In this document: positions 53,036-63,043 of the stretch, one piece after another
Layout: each line of letters opens with the position of its first letter
How positions within the stretch are numbered: the first letter of the stretch is position 1
Assembly: GCA_964643295.1 (NCBI GenBank)
Contig: CAZXSN010000001.1
Location: 62,001-126,000, forward strand
Direction of reading: 5' to 3'
From: Merdiplasma sp964643295
Lineage (GTDB): Bacteria > Bacillota > Clostridia > Lachnospirales > Lachnospiraceae
DNA length: 64,000 nt
The notes under the pieces: generated by a model
What the model was told of the DNA's origin: nothing
The model's input: the letters and a program-made list of their open reading frames with translations, nothing else
Databases searched by the model: none
Made by a program: the position numbers and the translations under genes

Positions 53036-54733
53036 TCATTTCTCCCGATTGATCTCTTCCAGAATTTTTTCTGTTTCCCGCAATTTTTCCTCCTGAAGAC
53101 GTTCCTCCTCCTTTCTGGCGGCCTCCTCCATCTGCCGCTTCTTTTCCTGTTCCATTCCCTCCCGCAGTTCCTGTTCAATCTCCGCGGTTGTCATGTTGTC
53201 AATCTCTTCCTGACGTCTTAAAAGTTCCTTCTCCTCCTGCATGCGGCGGCGCTTCAGACGGGCCTCTTTGGTACCCCTCATGATCAGAATGATGATGATC
53301 ACGATCAGCACAAGCAGAACGCAAAGCCCTGCCAGAAATACGGTAAGCTGGTTTTGTTCGACATACTCTTTCACGATGAGGAAAATATTCCTGATTTTTT
53401 CAAACACCGTGTCCGCCGTGCGGGCAATCTCCTCTTCCAGCTGCCTGACGGATGCGTTTTTGAGCAGCTGCTCCATATCCCGGCTCTGCTCAAACGGGAG
53501 GGTAATCCCCGTCGGCATCGGCTGAATCGCAACCTGCGCCGTTCCAACCGGCATCCCCTGATAGGAATAGGTGATCGTTCTTTGCGTATCACTTACCGGT
53601 TCCGATGAGCAGTCCAGCTCCCAAGTATCTTTCCCGTTTGGAATCTCCACCGTCCCGGGCACAAACTGAAAGACCTCTTCTTTTAACAGATCAGACTGAA
53701 ACAGATCAGAGGCGATTCCCACATAGTTTAATTTCATGGCCTCGTAGAACGTCTGCTCTTTGAGATCCGGTGTCACTTCCACCTTCTGAAAGTTATCGAA
53801 CCCGTAATTCATCAGAAGATCCGTCTCATCATAGGAGCGGTCCAGACCGGGTTCTCTCATCACGATGCAGATCAGACGAAGACCGTTCTTCTCTCCGTAA
53901 GTTGCCAGGGTATTCCAGGCATCCGAGGTGTAACCGGTTTTGCCGCCGATACACCACTTCCGGTAGTAATCGCTGTCCGGCTGCAGCATCTTGTGATGAT
54001 TCACAAAGTAGCGCGGTTCCTCCGTGAGATTTGTCGCAGGGCACTCATACTGGACGGTGGAGACCATCTCGCGAAATTCCGGTATCTCATAAGCGGCTTT
54101 GGCGATCAGCGCCATGTCATAGGCACAGGTATAGTGATTCTCGTTGTGCAGTCCGTGCGGGTTGGTAAAATGCGTATTCACGCAGCCAAGCTGTGCCGCC
54201 TTCTCATTCATCAGCTCGGCAAATCCGGCAAAGTCTCCCGCGAAATATTCCGCCAGGCCATTGCCGATATCATTGGCGGATTCCAGCATCAGACCGTACA
54301 GCGCATTTTTCAGGGTCATCTTCTCCCCGGCCTGAATGCCCTGGTGGCTGCTGCCTTCCTCCAGATCATACACAATCTCGGAGAACGTGATCTCGTCGTC
54401 TAAATTTCCCCTCTCCAGAGCAATCATCGCGGTCATGATCTTGGTAATGCTCGCGGGATACATCTTCTCTTCCGCGTTTTTGCTGTAGAGAATCATACCG
54501 GTATCGATATCCATGACGATAGCCGACCCGGCCTGCACTGCTTCTCCCTGCGGCCATCCCGGAATCTCGTTCGTCTGAATAGGATCGTAATAAGCTTCCG
54601 GGATAAACTCCGTCTCCTCTTCTTCCTGCTCTTCGTACTCCCCGTTTTCCTCGGCAAAACTGGAAAAACTGCCGGACGCTATCAGAAAAAGAAGACAGAA
54701 AAGCAGGTACAGTAACCGATGAATCTTTTTCAT
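53036..54733 (-). CDS. dacA: D-alanyl-D-alanine carboxypeptidase with cytoplasmic coiled-coil tail
   Basis: This PBP5-type enzyme of 565 residues trims the terminal D-Ala from peptidoglycan stem peptides outside the membrane. It has a signal peptide (KKIHRLLYLLFCLLFLIASG), the active-site SITKIM (about residue 95), SANDIGNG (about 155) and KTGYTSDAW (about 269), then a PBP5 C-terminal beta domain. Unlike Gram-negative PBP5, it has a real transmembrane helix near 460-485 (FLAGLCVLLVLIVIIIILIM). About 80 residues of Arg/Glu-rich predicted coiled coil follow and should lie in the cytosol. The tail could tether the enzyme to division or elongation partners. GGAAAGAAA precedes the ATG. Confidence 0.95.
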   Translation of the reverse strand: MKKIHRLLYLLFCLLFLIASGSFSSFAEENGEYEEQEEEETEFIPEAYYDPIQTNEIPGWPQGEAVQAGSAIVMDIDTGMILYSKNAEEKMYPASITKIMTAMIALERGNLDDEITFSEIVYDLEEGSSHQGIQAGEKMTLKNALYGLMLESANDIGNGLAEYFAGDFAGFAELMNEKAAQLGCVNTHFTNPHGLHNENHYTCAYDMALIAKAAYEIPEFREMVSTVQYECPATNLTEEPRYFVNHHKMLQPDSDYYRKWCIGGKTGYTSDAWNTLATYGEKNGLRLICIVMREPGLDRSYDETDLLMNYGFDNFQKVEVTPDLKEQTFYEAMKLNYVGIASDLFQSDLLKEEVFQFVPGTVEIPNGKDTWELDCSSEPVSDTQRTITYSYQGMPVGTAQVAIQPMPTGITLPFEQSRDMEQLLKNASVRQLEEEIARTADTVFEKIRNIFLIVKEYVEQNQLTVFLAGLCVLLVLIVIIIILIMRGTKEARLKRRRMQEEKELLRRQEEIDNMTTAEIEQELREGMEQEKKRQMEEAARKEEERLQEEKLRETEKILEEINREK

Positions 54734-54822
54734 TTTCTTTCCAACCTAACGAATCTGCGCCGTAAAATAAAGGCCTGTCAAAAAATAAAAACAAAAGTTT
54801 CCAATATTGCATCCGCTTCCGG

Positions 54823-55551
54823 TTAATGAGTTCCCTTTCCTAAGAACCGGTGCACGATATACTGGTTTGCCTCCCTTTCCTGGGTATCGTCAAGCGGTTC
54901 CAGAGAAGAAAACCCGTACTTGCGGTCCAGAGCTTCGGTTAAAAGATAATCACAGACATGAGGATTTTTCGGCAGCAGGGGACCGTGAAGATAGGTGCCG
55001 ATCACGTTCTTATACATGACCCCCTCTTTTTTGTCCTCCCCATTGTTGCCAAATCCGAAGGAAACCCGGCCAAAGGGCTGATGCTGATTAATAAAGGTGC
55101 GTCCGCCGTGGTTTTCAAAGCCGACGATCGGATAGGAAAACTGTTCATTCTGAATCACGATATTGGAAATCAGCCGGGGGCTGCCCTGCTGCGTATAGAT
55201 ATCTACCAGGGAAAGTCCCTCGATTCGCCCCTCTGCGGTATCGTAATAATGCCCCAACAGCTGATAGGCTCCGCAGACTGCGATCACTACGCCTCCATCT
55301 TCCACATACCCGCGAAAATCCGCACGGATTTTCTTCAGACGGCTGCAGACCAGCATCTGCTCTCTGTCGGAACCTCCGCCGATTAACACCACATCCAGCT
55401 GAGAAAAGTCAATCGAATCCATGAGGGAATACTCCCTCACCTTAGCCTCGATTCCTCTCCATTCGCAGCGTTTTTTCAGACACTGGATGTTTCCGCGGTC
55501 ACCGTACAGATTCAGCAGTTCCGGATACAAATGCCCGATGTTCACCTTCAT
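54823..55551 (-). CDS. gatD: Lipid II isoglutaminyl synthase, glutaminase subunit GatD
   Basis: GatD hydrolyses glutamine and passes ammonia to MurT, which amidates the D-Glu of lipid II. The 242-residue class I amidotransferase shows INIGHLYPELLNLYGDRGN-type start (KVNIGHLYPELL, YGDRGNIQCLKKR), LIGGGSDREQ (about 58-67), the nucleophile elbow VIAVCGAYQLLGHYY (Cys near 95) and the catalytic His in TYLHGPLLPKNP (near 188). It lies 134 bp downstream of murT and is co-directional; the structured-element fragment copy C lies between them. GGAGGG precedes the ATG. Confidence 0.95.
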   Translation of the reverse strand: MKVNIGHLYPELLNLYGDRGNIQCLKKRCEWRGIEAKVREYSLMDSIDFSQLDVVLIGGGSDREQMLVCSRLKKIRADFRGYVEDGGVVIAVCGAYQLLGHYYDTAEGRIEGLSLVDIYTQQGSPRLISNIVIQNEQFSYPIVGFENHGGRTFINQHQPFGRVSFGFGNNGEDKKEGVMYKNVIGTYLHGPLLPKNPHVCDYLLTEALDRKYGFSSLEPLDDTQEREANQYIVHRFLGKGTH

Positions 55552-55606
55552 GAAAAATCCCTCCGCATCGCCGCAGGCTTTCGTTCGTTTAAGCCGACGT
55601 GAATTT

Positions 55607-55673
55607 ATAATTCAGGCGTCAAAAGGTGACTGCGGATTGTTTTGCTGCTTTTAAGCTTCCACAATCCAACTCA
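55607..55673 (-). ncRNA. HEARO-like structured element, truncated copy C
   Basis: Only the 3' part of the element is present, on the minus strand: GGATTGT / ACAATCC enclosing GCTT-AAAAG-CAGC, then CCTTTTGACGC and CTGAAT. The 5' arm of the outer helix is missing. It lies between murT and gatD, 12 bp after the murT stop codon. Confidence 0.6.
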
Positions 55674-55684
55674 TTTTTTCGCAG

Positions 55685-57019
55685 CTACTGCCCGGCAAGT
55701 TTATGCAAAATCCCATGGGTCGCATAAAGAGCCGTATAATTGACCAGCACGTACAGATTTCCGATGCCGTCTTTTAACTTTTTTTCAATCGCTTCCTGGA
55801 CATTTTCCACCAGGTCCGCCGAGATATCCACATATTTTAAGCGCAGACGCATATCCTGGCAGCGAATTCCGCTCACCGTAATCGATTTGACGGATTCATC
55901 CGCGAAACGGTCAAAATCGACATCCCACAGCCAGGAAATATCCGTCCCGTCCTGCTCGTTGTCATTGATCACGATGATTAAATCCTTCTCTTCCCGATCT
56001 TCCATGACAGAGGAGATGTTCTGGTTAAAACCGGCAGGATTCTTTGCCAGATTTAAAATCACCCTGCTGGAACCGATCGTAAAGATTTCATTGCGTCCGA
56101 ACTGAGGAGTAAACTCCTTAAGCATCCGGGAAAAGTTTTTTAAGGAAAAGCCAGCGGTTCTGGCCGCGCTGTAGGCTGCCAGAATGTTGTAGATGTTGTA
56201 AAATCCGCGGTAGCCCGCCGAAAAACGGCGGCCTTCCACTGTAAACTCCAGCATCTCTCCATTGCGGACGTGGGAAGCTTCAAAATCAACTGCCGGACGG
56301 GAAAACCCGCAGGAAGGACAATGATACACGCCAAGCTGGCTGTAATGATAAAACTCATACTCCAGGCGGGCTCCGCATCTTCGGCAGAACCTTCCCTCCC
56401 GGATCTCATGACTGGGAGATTCGTCAAACACCTTTTCGCTGATGCCAAAGGTCACCGTCTGATTACCGCATTCCTCAGACAGGAAAACAGAAAGGGAATC
56501 GTCCGCGTTGACAATCAGCTCCATGTTGGGAGCCATCTTCGCCGCCCTCTTTAACAGATCCATGGTGATGTCAATCTCTCCGTAGCGGTCCAGCTGATCC
56601 CGGAAGAGATTGGTAAGCACCATGTAATCGGGCTGAAAATGGGGAAAAACTCTTACCGTCGAGGCCTCATCAATCTCAATGCAGGCATAATCCGCATCGA
56701 GTGTACCGTTTGCTTTTGCGGCCAGAACAAATGCCGCCGCCACACCGGAAAGCATGTTGGAACCTGTATGGTTGCATACCACCTTTTTCCCCTCGGATTC
56801 GATCGCCGCACACAAAAGGTTGTTGGTCGTGGTCTTTCCGTTTGTCCCGCAGACAACGAAGATCTTCTCCCGTACCTGCTTAGATAGGTTCTTTAAGATG
56901 TCCGGATCAATCTTTAAAGCATACTTCCCGGCCATCGTCACACCCTGTTTTCCCACGGCCCGGCAGACCTTACTGAGAACTTTTGCGGTCACAACAGCCG
57001 CAGCTGTACGCATTCCCAT
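55685..57019 (-). CDS. murT: Lipid II isoglutaminyl synthase, Mur-ligase-like subunit MurT
   Basis: MurT activates the D-Glu carboxylate of lipid II with ATP and uses ammonia from GatD. The start at 57019 (MGMRTAAAVV) has AAAGGA upstream and fits the promoter, whose transcription start (about 57043) would make an ATG at 57040 leaderless. The 444 residues show the Mur-ligase P-loop VCGTNGKTTTNNLL (about 56-70), a four-Cys zinc ribbon (CRRCGARLEYEFYHY...CPSCGF, about 215-240) inserted in the central domain and the C-terminal DUF1727 domain with FNQNISSVME and INDNEQDGTDISWLWD. Amidation is needed for cross-linking in many Gram-positives. Confidence 0.96.
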   Translation of the reverse strand: MGMRTAAAVVTAKVLSKVCRAVGKQGVTMAGKYALKIDPDILKNLSKQVREKIFVVCGTNGKTTTNNLLCAAIESEGKKVVCNHTGSNMLSGVAAAFVLAAKANGTLDADYACIEIDEASTVRVFPHFQPDYMVLTNLFRDQLDRYGEIDITMDLLKRAAKMAPNMELIVNADDSLSVFLSEECGNQTVTFGISEKVFDESPSHEIREGRFCRRCGARLEYEFYHYSQLGVYHCPSCGFSRPAVDFEASHVRNGEMLEFTVEGRRFSAGYRGFYNIYNILAAYSAARTAGFSLKNFSRMLKEFTPQFGRNEIFTIGSSRVILNLAKNPAGFNQNISSVMEDREEKDLIIVINDNEQDGTDISWLWDVDFDRFADESVKSITVSGIRCQDMRLRLKYVDISADLVENVQEAIEKKLKDGIGNLYVLVNYTALYATHGILHKLAGQ

Positions 57020-57049
57020 ATCTTCCAGTCCTTTCGACATCTGTCACTT

Positions 57050-57078
57050 ATTATACTCAAACAATACTGAAATTTCAA
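57050..57078 (-). promoter_or_regulatory. Promoter of murT-gatD
   Basis: TTGAAA (57078-57073) and TATAAT (57055-57050, perfect) with a 17-nt spacer on the minus strand. It indicates a transcription start close to 57043. Confidence 0.8.
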
Positions 57079-57343
57079 TCATGAATAATTCTTTTTATCT
57101 ATTCATCACAGAAAAAATAAGGGAATCTGACAGGCAGGAACAAATAGGACGGTCGCAGCCGTCCTATCTGGTAAAATTTTACGAACTATCCGCTGAAATT
57201 TCTAAAATTTTAAGTTTTTCCCTTTCGCCGGTTTCCGAAACCGCCTCTTTTTGATAAGCGGATTTTTTCATGGGTCTTTTTCGCGCGAAAAGCGGCAGAA
57301 AGCCCATAGGAGGTTCACAAACCGTCCTGGAAATAAGTTTTCC
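57079..57343. other. Intergenic region between gyrA and murT
   Basis: No gene. A 7-bp stem AGGACGG / CCGTCCT at about 57149-57168 is followed on the minus strand by TATTTGTT and may end gyrA transcripts, although it has only a weak T-tract. A second short stem (CGGTTTC / GAAACCG) lies near 57230. Confidence 0.4.
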
Positions 57344-59812
57344 CTACTCCGTTTCCTCCTCCAGCTTGTTGACATTGTCTCTTACCCGGGCAATACTCGC
57401 GATGGTATCCTTCTCATCCAGGTTCATCAGACGCACACCGGAAGCGACACGCCCCGTTACGGAAATGTCGGAACACATCATGCGGATGATCTTTCCCTCC
57501 GTATTGATCATCATGATCTCATTCTCGATATCGACCGCCTTGGCTCCCACGACGTTTCCGGTCTTTTCCATGATTTTGTAGCACTTGACGCCCTTGCCGC
57601 CGCGGCTTTGCAGAACAAACTCCTCCATGGAAGTCATCTTTCCCAGACCCTTTTCGGAGACAATCAGAAGGTAGCTTCCCTGCGTGTTCAACTGCATGGC
57701 CACGACCTCATCGCCGTCCGCCAGGTTAATGCCAATCACTCCCCTGGAAATTCTTCCTGTGCCGCGCACGTCCGTCTCAGGAAAACGAATGCACTGCCCG
57801 TATCTGGTCACCAGCAGAATCTCCTGGGAATTGTCTGTCGCCTTCACCTCGATCAGTTCATCATTCTCCGTCAGGGAAATCGCCGCCAGACCTGCCTTGC
57901 GCACGTTCGCGAAGTCCATCATCGATGTCTTTTTCACCAGACCCTTGCGCGTAGCCATGAACAGGTATTTTCCCTCTTCATACGTCTGCATGGGAATCAG
58001 CGCCGTAATCTTTTCCTCCGGCAGCATCTGCAGAAGGTTGACGATCGCCGTTCCGCGGGAGGTACGGCTTGCCTCGGGAATCTCATAGGCTTTCAGACGG
58101 TAGACTCTTCCCAGGTTGGTGAAGAACATCAGATAATGATGGGTCGTCGTCATCAGAAGTTCATCGATATAGTCATCCTCCAGAGTCTGCATCCCCCGAA
58201 CTCCCTTGCCGCCGCGGTTCTGGCTTTTGAACGAATCCTCGCTCATGCGCTTGATGTAGCCCATCTTGGTCATCGTAATCACAACGTTCTCTTCCGGAAT
58301 CAGATCCTCCGCGGAAAAATCGGAATCGTCGAAGGTGATGACCGTCCGGCGGTCGTCGCCGTACTTTTCGCTGATCACCAGAAGTTCTTTGCGGATCACA
58401 TCGAGAAGGAGGTTTTCATCCGCCAAGATTGCTTTCAGCTCCTCAATCTTTTTCTTTAAGTCCGCGTACTCCGCCTCCAGCTTATCCCGTTCCAGACCGG
58501 TCAGAGTGCGAAGCCGCATATCCACGATCGCCTGCGCCTGCGCATCGGTCAGCGCAAACCTCTCAATCAGCCCTTCCTTGGCTTTCTGGGTATTGGCAGA
58601 GCCACGAATAATGCGGATCACTTCATCGATGTTGTCCAGGGCGATGAGCAGCCCCTCTAAAATATGAGCCCTTTCCTGCGCCTTGTTCAGATCATATCTG
58701 GTTCTTCTGGTGACAACCTCCTCCTGATGCTTAAGGTAATACTGCAGCATCTCCATGAGAGTTAAGACTTTTGGACGGTTGTCCACCAGCGCCAGCATGA
58801 TCACGCCGAACGTATCCTGCAGCTGCGTATGCTTAAAGAGCTGATTTAAAATCACGTTCGCATTCGCATCGCGCCTTACGTCAATACTGATTCGCATGCC
58901 TTCCCGGCTCGATTCATCGGTGATTCCGGTAATTCCGTCGATTTTTTTCTCGCGCACCAGATCCGCCATTTTTTCAATCAGACGGGCCTTATTCACGAGA
59001 TAGGGAAGTTCCGTCACCACAATCCGGCTTTTGCCGTTGGAGAGCGTTTCAATGTCCGTCACCGCCCGCACAATAATCTTGCCGCGGCCCGTCCGGTAGG
59101 AATCCTCGATTCCTTTGGTGCCTAAAATCAAAGCTCCGGTAGGAAAATCCGGCCCCTTGATGATCTCCATGATCTCCTCAAGAGAGGTTTCCCCCTTTCC
59201 CTCAATGCGGTCATCGATGATTTTCACCACCGCCGCGATCACTTCCCTAAGGTTGTGCGGCGGAATGTTGGTTGCCATCCCGACAGCGATCCCGGTCGTG
59301 CCGTTGACCAGAAGATTGGGAAAGCGGGACGGCAGAACGGTCGGTTCCTTTTCCGTGTCGTCAAAGTTCGGCACAAAGTCTACGGTATCCTTGTTGATGT
59401 CCGAGAGCATTTCCATACAGATTTTGCTCAGACGGGCCTCCGTATACCGCATGGCGGCGGGACTGTCCCCGTCCACGGACCCGAAATTCCCGTGTCCGTC
59501 CACCAGCGGATAGCGCGTGGACCACGGCTGCGCCATGTTGACCAGCGCTCCGTAGATGGAACTGTCCCCGTGCGGATGGTATTTACCCATGGTCTCACCG
59601 ACGATACGCGCACACTTTCTGTGCGGCTTGTCGGGACCGTTATTCAGCTCAATCATCGAATAGAGGACACGGCGCTGCACAGGCTTTAAGCCGTCCCGCA
59701 CGTCCGGAAGTGCGCGGGAGGCGATCACGCTCATGGCATAATCGATGTAAGACTCCTCCATCGTCTTTTTCAAATCGACATCATGTATCTGATCAAAAAT
59801 TGTGTCTTCCAT
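57344..59812 (-). CDS. gyrA: DNA gyrase subunit A
   Basis: GyrA cuts and rejoins DNA during negative supercoiling. The 822-residue length is normal. The N-terminal region has MEESYIDYAMSVIASRALPD and the quinolone-determining stretch GKYHPHGDSSIYGALVNMAQ, with Ser-Ile at the two usual mutation positions (a wild-type-like HGDSSIY). The catalytic Tyr is in AAMRYTEARLSK (near 123). The long coiled coil and the C-terminal beta-pinwheel follow, with the GyrA-box QSRGGKGVKC near 740 and a related QNRGGKGVRG near 535. It lies 26 bp after gyrB. AGGGGAG precedes the ATG. Confidence 0.98.
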   Translation of the reverse strand: MEDTIFDQIHDVDLKKTMEESYIDYAMSVIASRALPDVRDGLKPVQRRVLYSMIELNNGPDKPHRKCARIVGETMGKYHPHGDSSIYGALVNMAQPWSTRYPLVDGHGNFGSVDGDSPAAMRYTEARLSKICMEMLSDINKDTVDFVPNFDDTEKEPTVLPSRFPNLLVNGTTGIAVGMATNIPPHNLREVIAAVVKIIDDRIEGKGETSLEEIMEIIKGPDFPTGALILGTKGIEDSYRTGRGKIIVRAVTDIETLSNGKSRIVVTELPYLVNKARLIEKMADLVREKKIDGITGITDESSREGMRISIDVRRDANANVILNQLFKHTQLQDTFGVIMLALVDNRPKVLTLMEMLQYYLKHQEEVVTRRTRYDLNKAQERAHILEGLLIALDNIDEVIRIIRGSANTQKAKEGLIERFALTDAQAQAIVDMRLRTLTGLERDKLEAEYADLKKKIEELKAILADENLLLDVIRKELLVISEKYGDDRRTVITFDDSDFSAEDLIPEENVVITMTKMGYIKRMSEDSFKSQNRGGKGVRGMQTLEDDYIDELLMTTTHHYLMFFTNLGRVYRLKAYEIPEASRTSRGTAIVNLLQMLPEEKITALIPMQTYEEGKYLFMATRKGLVKKTSMMDFANVRKAGLAAISLTENDELIEVKATDNSQEILLVTRYGQCIRFPETDVRGTGRISRGVIGINLADGDEVVAMQLNTQGSYLLIVSEKGLGKMTSMEEFVLQSRGGKGVKCYKIMEKTGNVVGAKAVDIENEIMMINTEGKIIRMMCSDISVTGRVASGVRLMNLDEKDTIASIARVRDNVNKLEEETE

Positions 59813-59838
59813 GAAATTCTCCCCTCATCTGACAGAGG

Positions 59839-61764
59839 TTACACATCCAGGTTTCTCACCCTGAGGGCGTTCTCCTCGATAAATTCCCGGCGCGGCTCCA
59901 CCTGATCGCCCATCAGAGTCGTAAAGGTCAGATCAATCTCCGCGGACTGCGCCTCATCCATCGTCACCCTCTTTAAAATCCTCCTCTCAGGATCCATCGT
60001 CGTCTCCCACAGCTGCTGCTCGTCCATCTCTCCCAGCCCTTTATACCGCTGGATCTTGTTGTTCTGATCGCGGCCCACCTCGTTAAGGATACTGTTGAGC
60101 TGCTCATCGCTGTAGGCGTACCACACCTTTTTATTTTTCTCCAGCTTATAAAGCGGAGGAGTCGCCAGGTAGACATACCCCTGCTTGATCAGTTCCGGCA
60201 TAAACCGGTAGAGGAAGGTTAAGAGAAGCGTCGCGATATGAGCGCCGTCGACATCCGCATCCGTCATGATGATGATCTTATGGTACCTTAGCTTGGTAAT
60301 GTCAAAATCCTCATGAATCCCGGTGCCGAACGCGGTGATCATCGCCTTGATCTCCGCATTCCCGTAAATGCGGTCCAGCCGCGCTTTCTCCACGTTTAAG
60401 ATCTTGCCGCGAAGCGGCAGGATCGCCTGCGTTGCCCGGCTGCGGGCATTTTTTGCGGAGCCGCCGGCTGAATCTCCCTCGACTAAATAGATTTCACAGT
60501 TGGCGGGGTCCTTATCGGTGCAGTCCGCCAGCTTCCCCGGCAGGGAAAGCCCGTCAAGAGCAGATTTTCTTCTCGTCAGCTCTCTCGCTTTTCTGGCCGC
60601 TTCCCTTGCTCTCTGCGCCATGATCGATTTATCCAGGATGATCTTCGCCACCTGGGGGTGCTGCTCCAGAAAGATCTCCAGCTGCTCGGAAACCACGCTC
60701 TCCACGGCGCCGCGGGCCTCGCTGTTGCCCAGCTTCTGTTTCGTCTGCCCTTCAAACTGCGGTTCTTCAATCTTAATGCTGATGATCGCCGTCAGCCCCT
60801 CACGGATATCATCCCCGGTCAGGTTCTGATCCGAATCCTTGACCAGCTTGTTTGCCCGCGCGTAATCGTTGAACGTCTTCGTCAGCGCATTTTTAAACCC
60901 CGTCAGATGGGTGCCGCCCTCCGGCGTGGTGATATTATTCACAAAGCTGTACGTGCTCTCGTTGTAGGAATCATTGTGCTGCATGGCGACTTCCACATAA
61001 ATATTGTCCTTCGTCCCCTCGCAGTAAATGATCTCCGGGTACAGGCACGTCTTGCTCTTATTCAGATAGGAAACGAATTCCTTGATGCCTCCCTCGTAGT
61101 GGAACGTCCGCTGCGTTTCCGGCTGTGTCCGCTCATCCGTGAGCGTGATTTTCACATTCTTCGTCAGAAAAGCCATCTCCCGCAGGCGCTGCTTTAAAGT
61201 ATCAAAGTCAAACTCGGTCACCTCAAAAATGGTCTTGTCCGGCAGAAAAGAAACTTTCGTTCCTGTTTTGCTCGGATCACAATTTCCGGAAACCTCCAGC
61301 TTGTATTTCACATGTCCGCGCTCATAGCGCTGATGATAAATTTTTCCCTGATTGTAAATTTCCACTTCCAGCCATTCCGAAAGCGCGTTCACCACAGAGG
61401 CACCCACCCCGTGCAGTCCTCCGGAGACCTTATATCCCCCTCCGCCGAATTTGCCGCCGGCATGCAGCATCGTAAATACCACTTCCACAGCCGGAATTCC
61501 GGCTTTCGTATTGATGCCGACGGGGATCCCGCGGCCGTTGTCGATGACGGTAACGGAATTATCCTCGTGAATCGTTACGCTGATCTCACTGCAGAATCCG
61601 GCGAGCGCCTCGTCGATGGAATTATCCACAATCTCATAGACAAGATGGTGAAGACCGCGCTCAGACGTACTTCCAATGTACATGCCGGGCCTTTTTCTCA
61701 CCGCTTCCAGGCCTTCCAGGATCTGAATCTGATCTGCGCCGTATTCCGGGTTCTTTTCACACAT
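59839..61764 (-). CDS. gyrB: DNA gyrase subunit B
   Basis: GyrB is the ATPase subunit of gyrase. The start MCEKNPEYGADQIQILEGLEA is placed at 61764, with AGGGGGAA upstream. The 641-residue protein has the GHKL site EIVDNSIDEALAG (about 45-57), DNGRGIPVG (about 79) and GGLHGVGASVVNAL (about 117). The TOPRIM residues are in EGDSAGGSAKNARSR (about 425) and DADVDGAHIATLLLTF (about 500), and the C-terminal GyrB domain has the RYKGLGEMD motif. It lies 151 bp downstream of recF and 26 bp upstream of gyrA. Confidence 0.98.
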   Translation of the reverse strand: MCEKNPEYGADQIQILEGLEAVRKRPGMYIGSTSERGLHHLVYEIVDNSIDEALAGFCSEISVTIHEDNSVTVIDNGRGIPVGINTKAGIPAVEVVFTMLHAGGKFGGGGYKVSGGLHGVGASVVNALSEWLEVEIYNQGKIYHQRYERGHVKYKLEVSGNCDPSKTGTKVSFLPDKTIFEVTEFDFDTLKQRLREMAFLTKNVKITLTDERTQPETQRTFHYEGGIKEFVSYLNKSKTCLYPEIIYCEGTKDNIYVEVAMQHNDSYNESTYSFVNNITTPEGGTHLTGFKNALTKTFNDYARANKLVKDSDQNLTGDDIREGLTAIISIKIEEPQFEGQTKQKLGNSEARGAVESVVSEQLEIFLEQHPQVAKIILDKSIMAQRAREAARKARELTRRKSALDGLSLPGKLADCTDKDPANCEIYLVEGDSAGGSAKNARSRATQAILPLRGKILNVEKARLDRIYGNAEIKAMITAFGTGIHEDFDITKLRYHKIIIMTDADVDGAHIATLLLTFLYRFMPELIKQGYVYLATPPLYKLEKNKKVWYAYSDEQLNSILNEVGRDQNNKIQRYKGLGEMDEQQLWETTMDPERRILKRVTMDEAQSAEIDLTFTTLMGDQVEPRREFIEENALRVRNLDV

Positions 61765-61915
61765 ACAATTCCCCCTGTTTATGAGCGGACGAGTGATTCC
61801 TACGCCGCTTGCACCGTGCATATCTTAGCACGTTATCTTTTAAACTCATTTGCTTTTTTCTGCCCTTTTTATCTGCCTTCTGTCCTGGAAACCTACAATC
61901 AGGACTGATCAATTC

Positions 61916-63043
61916 TTAAAAGGAACTGCTCTGCGGCTGGGTACCCATAAAAACAGGCTGGCTTTGCCTGTTTACCGTTCCGTTTACCACCTGATAGAGA
62001 CGGTCAATCGAAAAATGGTTCGCTAAAAAATCATCGATTCCGGTAGCCGTGATCAGAGTCTGTACCTCACTGATGCTCTCCAAAAGATAGTGCTGCCGGC
62101 TGCTGTCCAATTCGGAGAGCACATCGTCCAAAAGCAGAACCGGAAGATCCCGGCTGGTTTTCTTTACCAGCTCGATCTCCGCTAACTTTAAAGACAGGGC
62201 AGTCGTGCGCTGCTGTCCCTGAGAACCGAACCTGCGCAGATCCACTCCTTTGATGGTAAATTTAAGATCATCGCGGTGCGGGCCGATGTGAGACTGCTTA
62301 AACCGGATATCCTTCTCCCGGCTTTTTCTTAAAGCTTCCGGAAAATCAGCGGCAGAAACATTGTTCTCGTAGGAGACAGTCAGCTCTTCTTTGCCGCCGG
62401 AAAGCTTCGCGTGAATTTCCCCCAAAATCTCATTCAGCTCTAAAATAAATTCCTGTCTCTTCAAGATGATCTGCATGCCGGATCTTATCATCTGCTCATC
62501 CCAGATATCCAGCGTATCCGCATACTCCGGATGATAGGGGATCTCCTTTAAAAGGCGGCTTCTCTGCTGCAGGATGCGGCTGTAGTTGGTCAGATCGTAC
62601 AGATAAATCCGATCGAGCTGGGAAAGTTCCATGTCCAGAAAACGTCTTCTGTCGGAAGGTCCGTTCTTGATCAGGTTTAAGTCCTCCGGAGAAAAAAACA
62701 CAAAATTTCCAAGACCTAATAGTTCCCCGGCTTTGTGAATCGGAACGCCGTTGACTGCAATTCCCTTGGTCTTATCCTTTTTCAGATGCATGTCGATGCG
62801 GCAGGGAATCTGATTTTTTACGAACTTCATGCGAATATGAGATTCCTCCCGCCCGAAGCGGATAATCTCCCTGTCTTTTGCTCCGCGGTGTGATTTCGTC
62901 GTTCCGCACAGATAGACTGCCTCCAGAATGTTCGTCTTCCCCTGGGCGTTATCACCGTAAAAAAGGTTGGTGCCAGGATCAAACTCTAAGGACAGTATAG
63001 CATAATTTCGGAAATTTTCCAACTCTAATGATTCAATCTTCAT
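61916..63043 (-). CDS. recF: Recombination and repair protein RecF
   Basis: RecF binds gapped DNA with RecO and RecR and helps load RecA. The 375-residue SMC-like ATPase has Walker A GDNAQGKTNILEAVYL (about 30-45), the signature-type block GSQGQQRTTALSLKLAE (about 275) and Walker B LPVLLLDDVLSELD (about 300-313). Its ATG overlaps the stop of rlbA by 4 bases (ATGA), a clear translational coupling. Confidence 0.97.
   Translation of the reverse strand: MKIESLELENFRNYAILSLEFDPGTNLFYGDNAQGKTNILEAVYLCGTTKSHRGAKDREIIRFGREESHIRMKFVKNQIPCRIDMHLKKDKTKGIAVNGVPIHKAGELLGLGNFVFFSPEDLNLIKNGPSDRRRFLDMELSQLDRIYLYDLTNYSRILQQRSRLLKEIPYHPEYADTLDIWDEQMIRSGMQIILKRQEFILELNEILGEIHAKLSGGKEELTVSYENNVSAADFPEALRKSREKDIRFKQSHIGPHRDDLKFTIKGVDLRRFGSQGQQRTTALSLKLAEIELVKKTSRDLPVLLLDDVLSELDSSRQHYLLESISEVQTLITATGIDDFLANHFSIDRLYQVVNGTVNRQSQPVFMGTQPQSSSF

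Noticed and set aside
57251..58459. 402-codon plus-strand ORF
   Set aside because: Antisense to gyrA; His/Arg-rich composition typical of a shadow frame.
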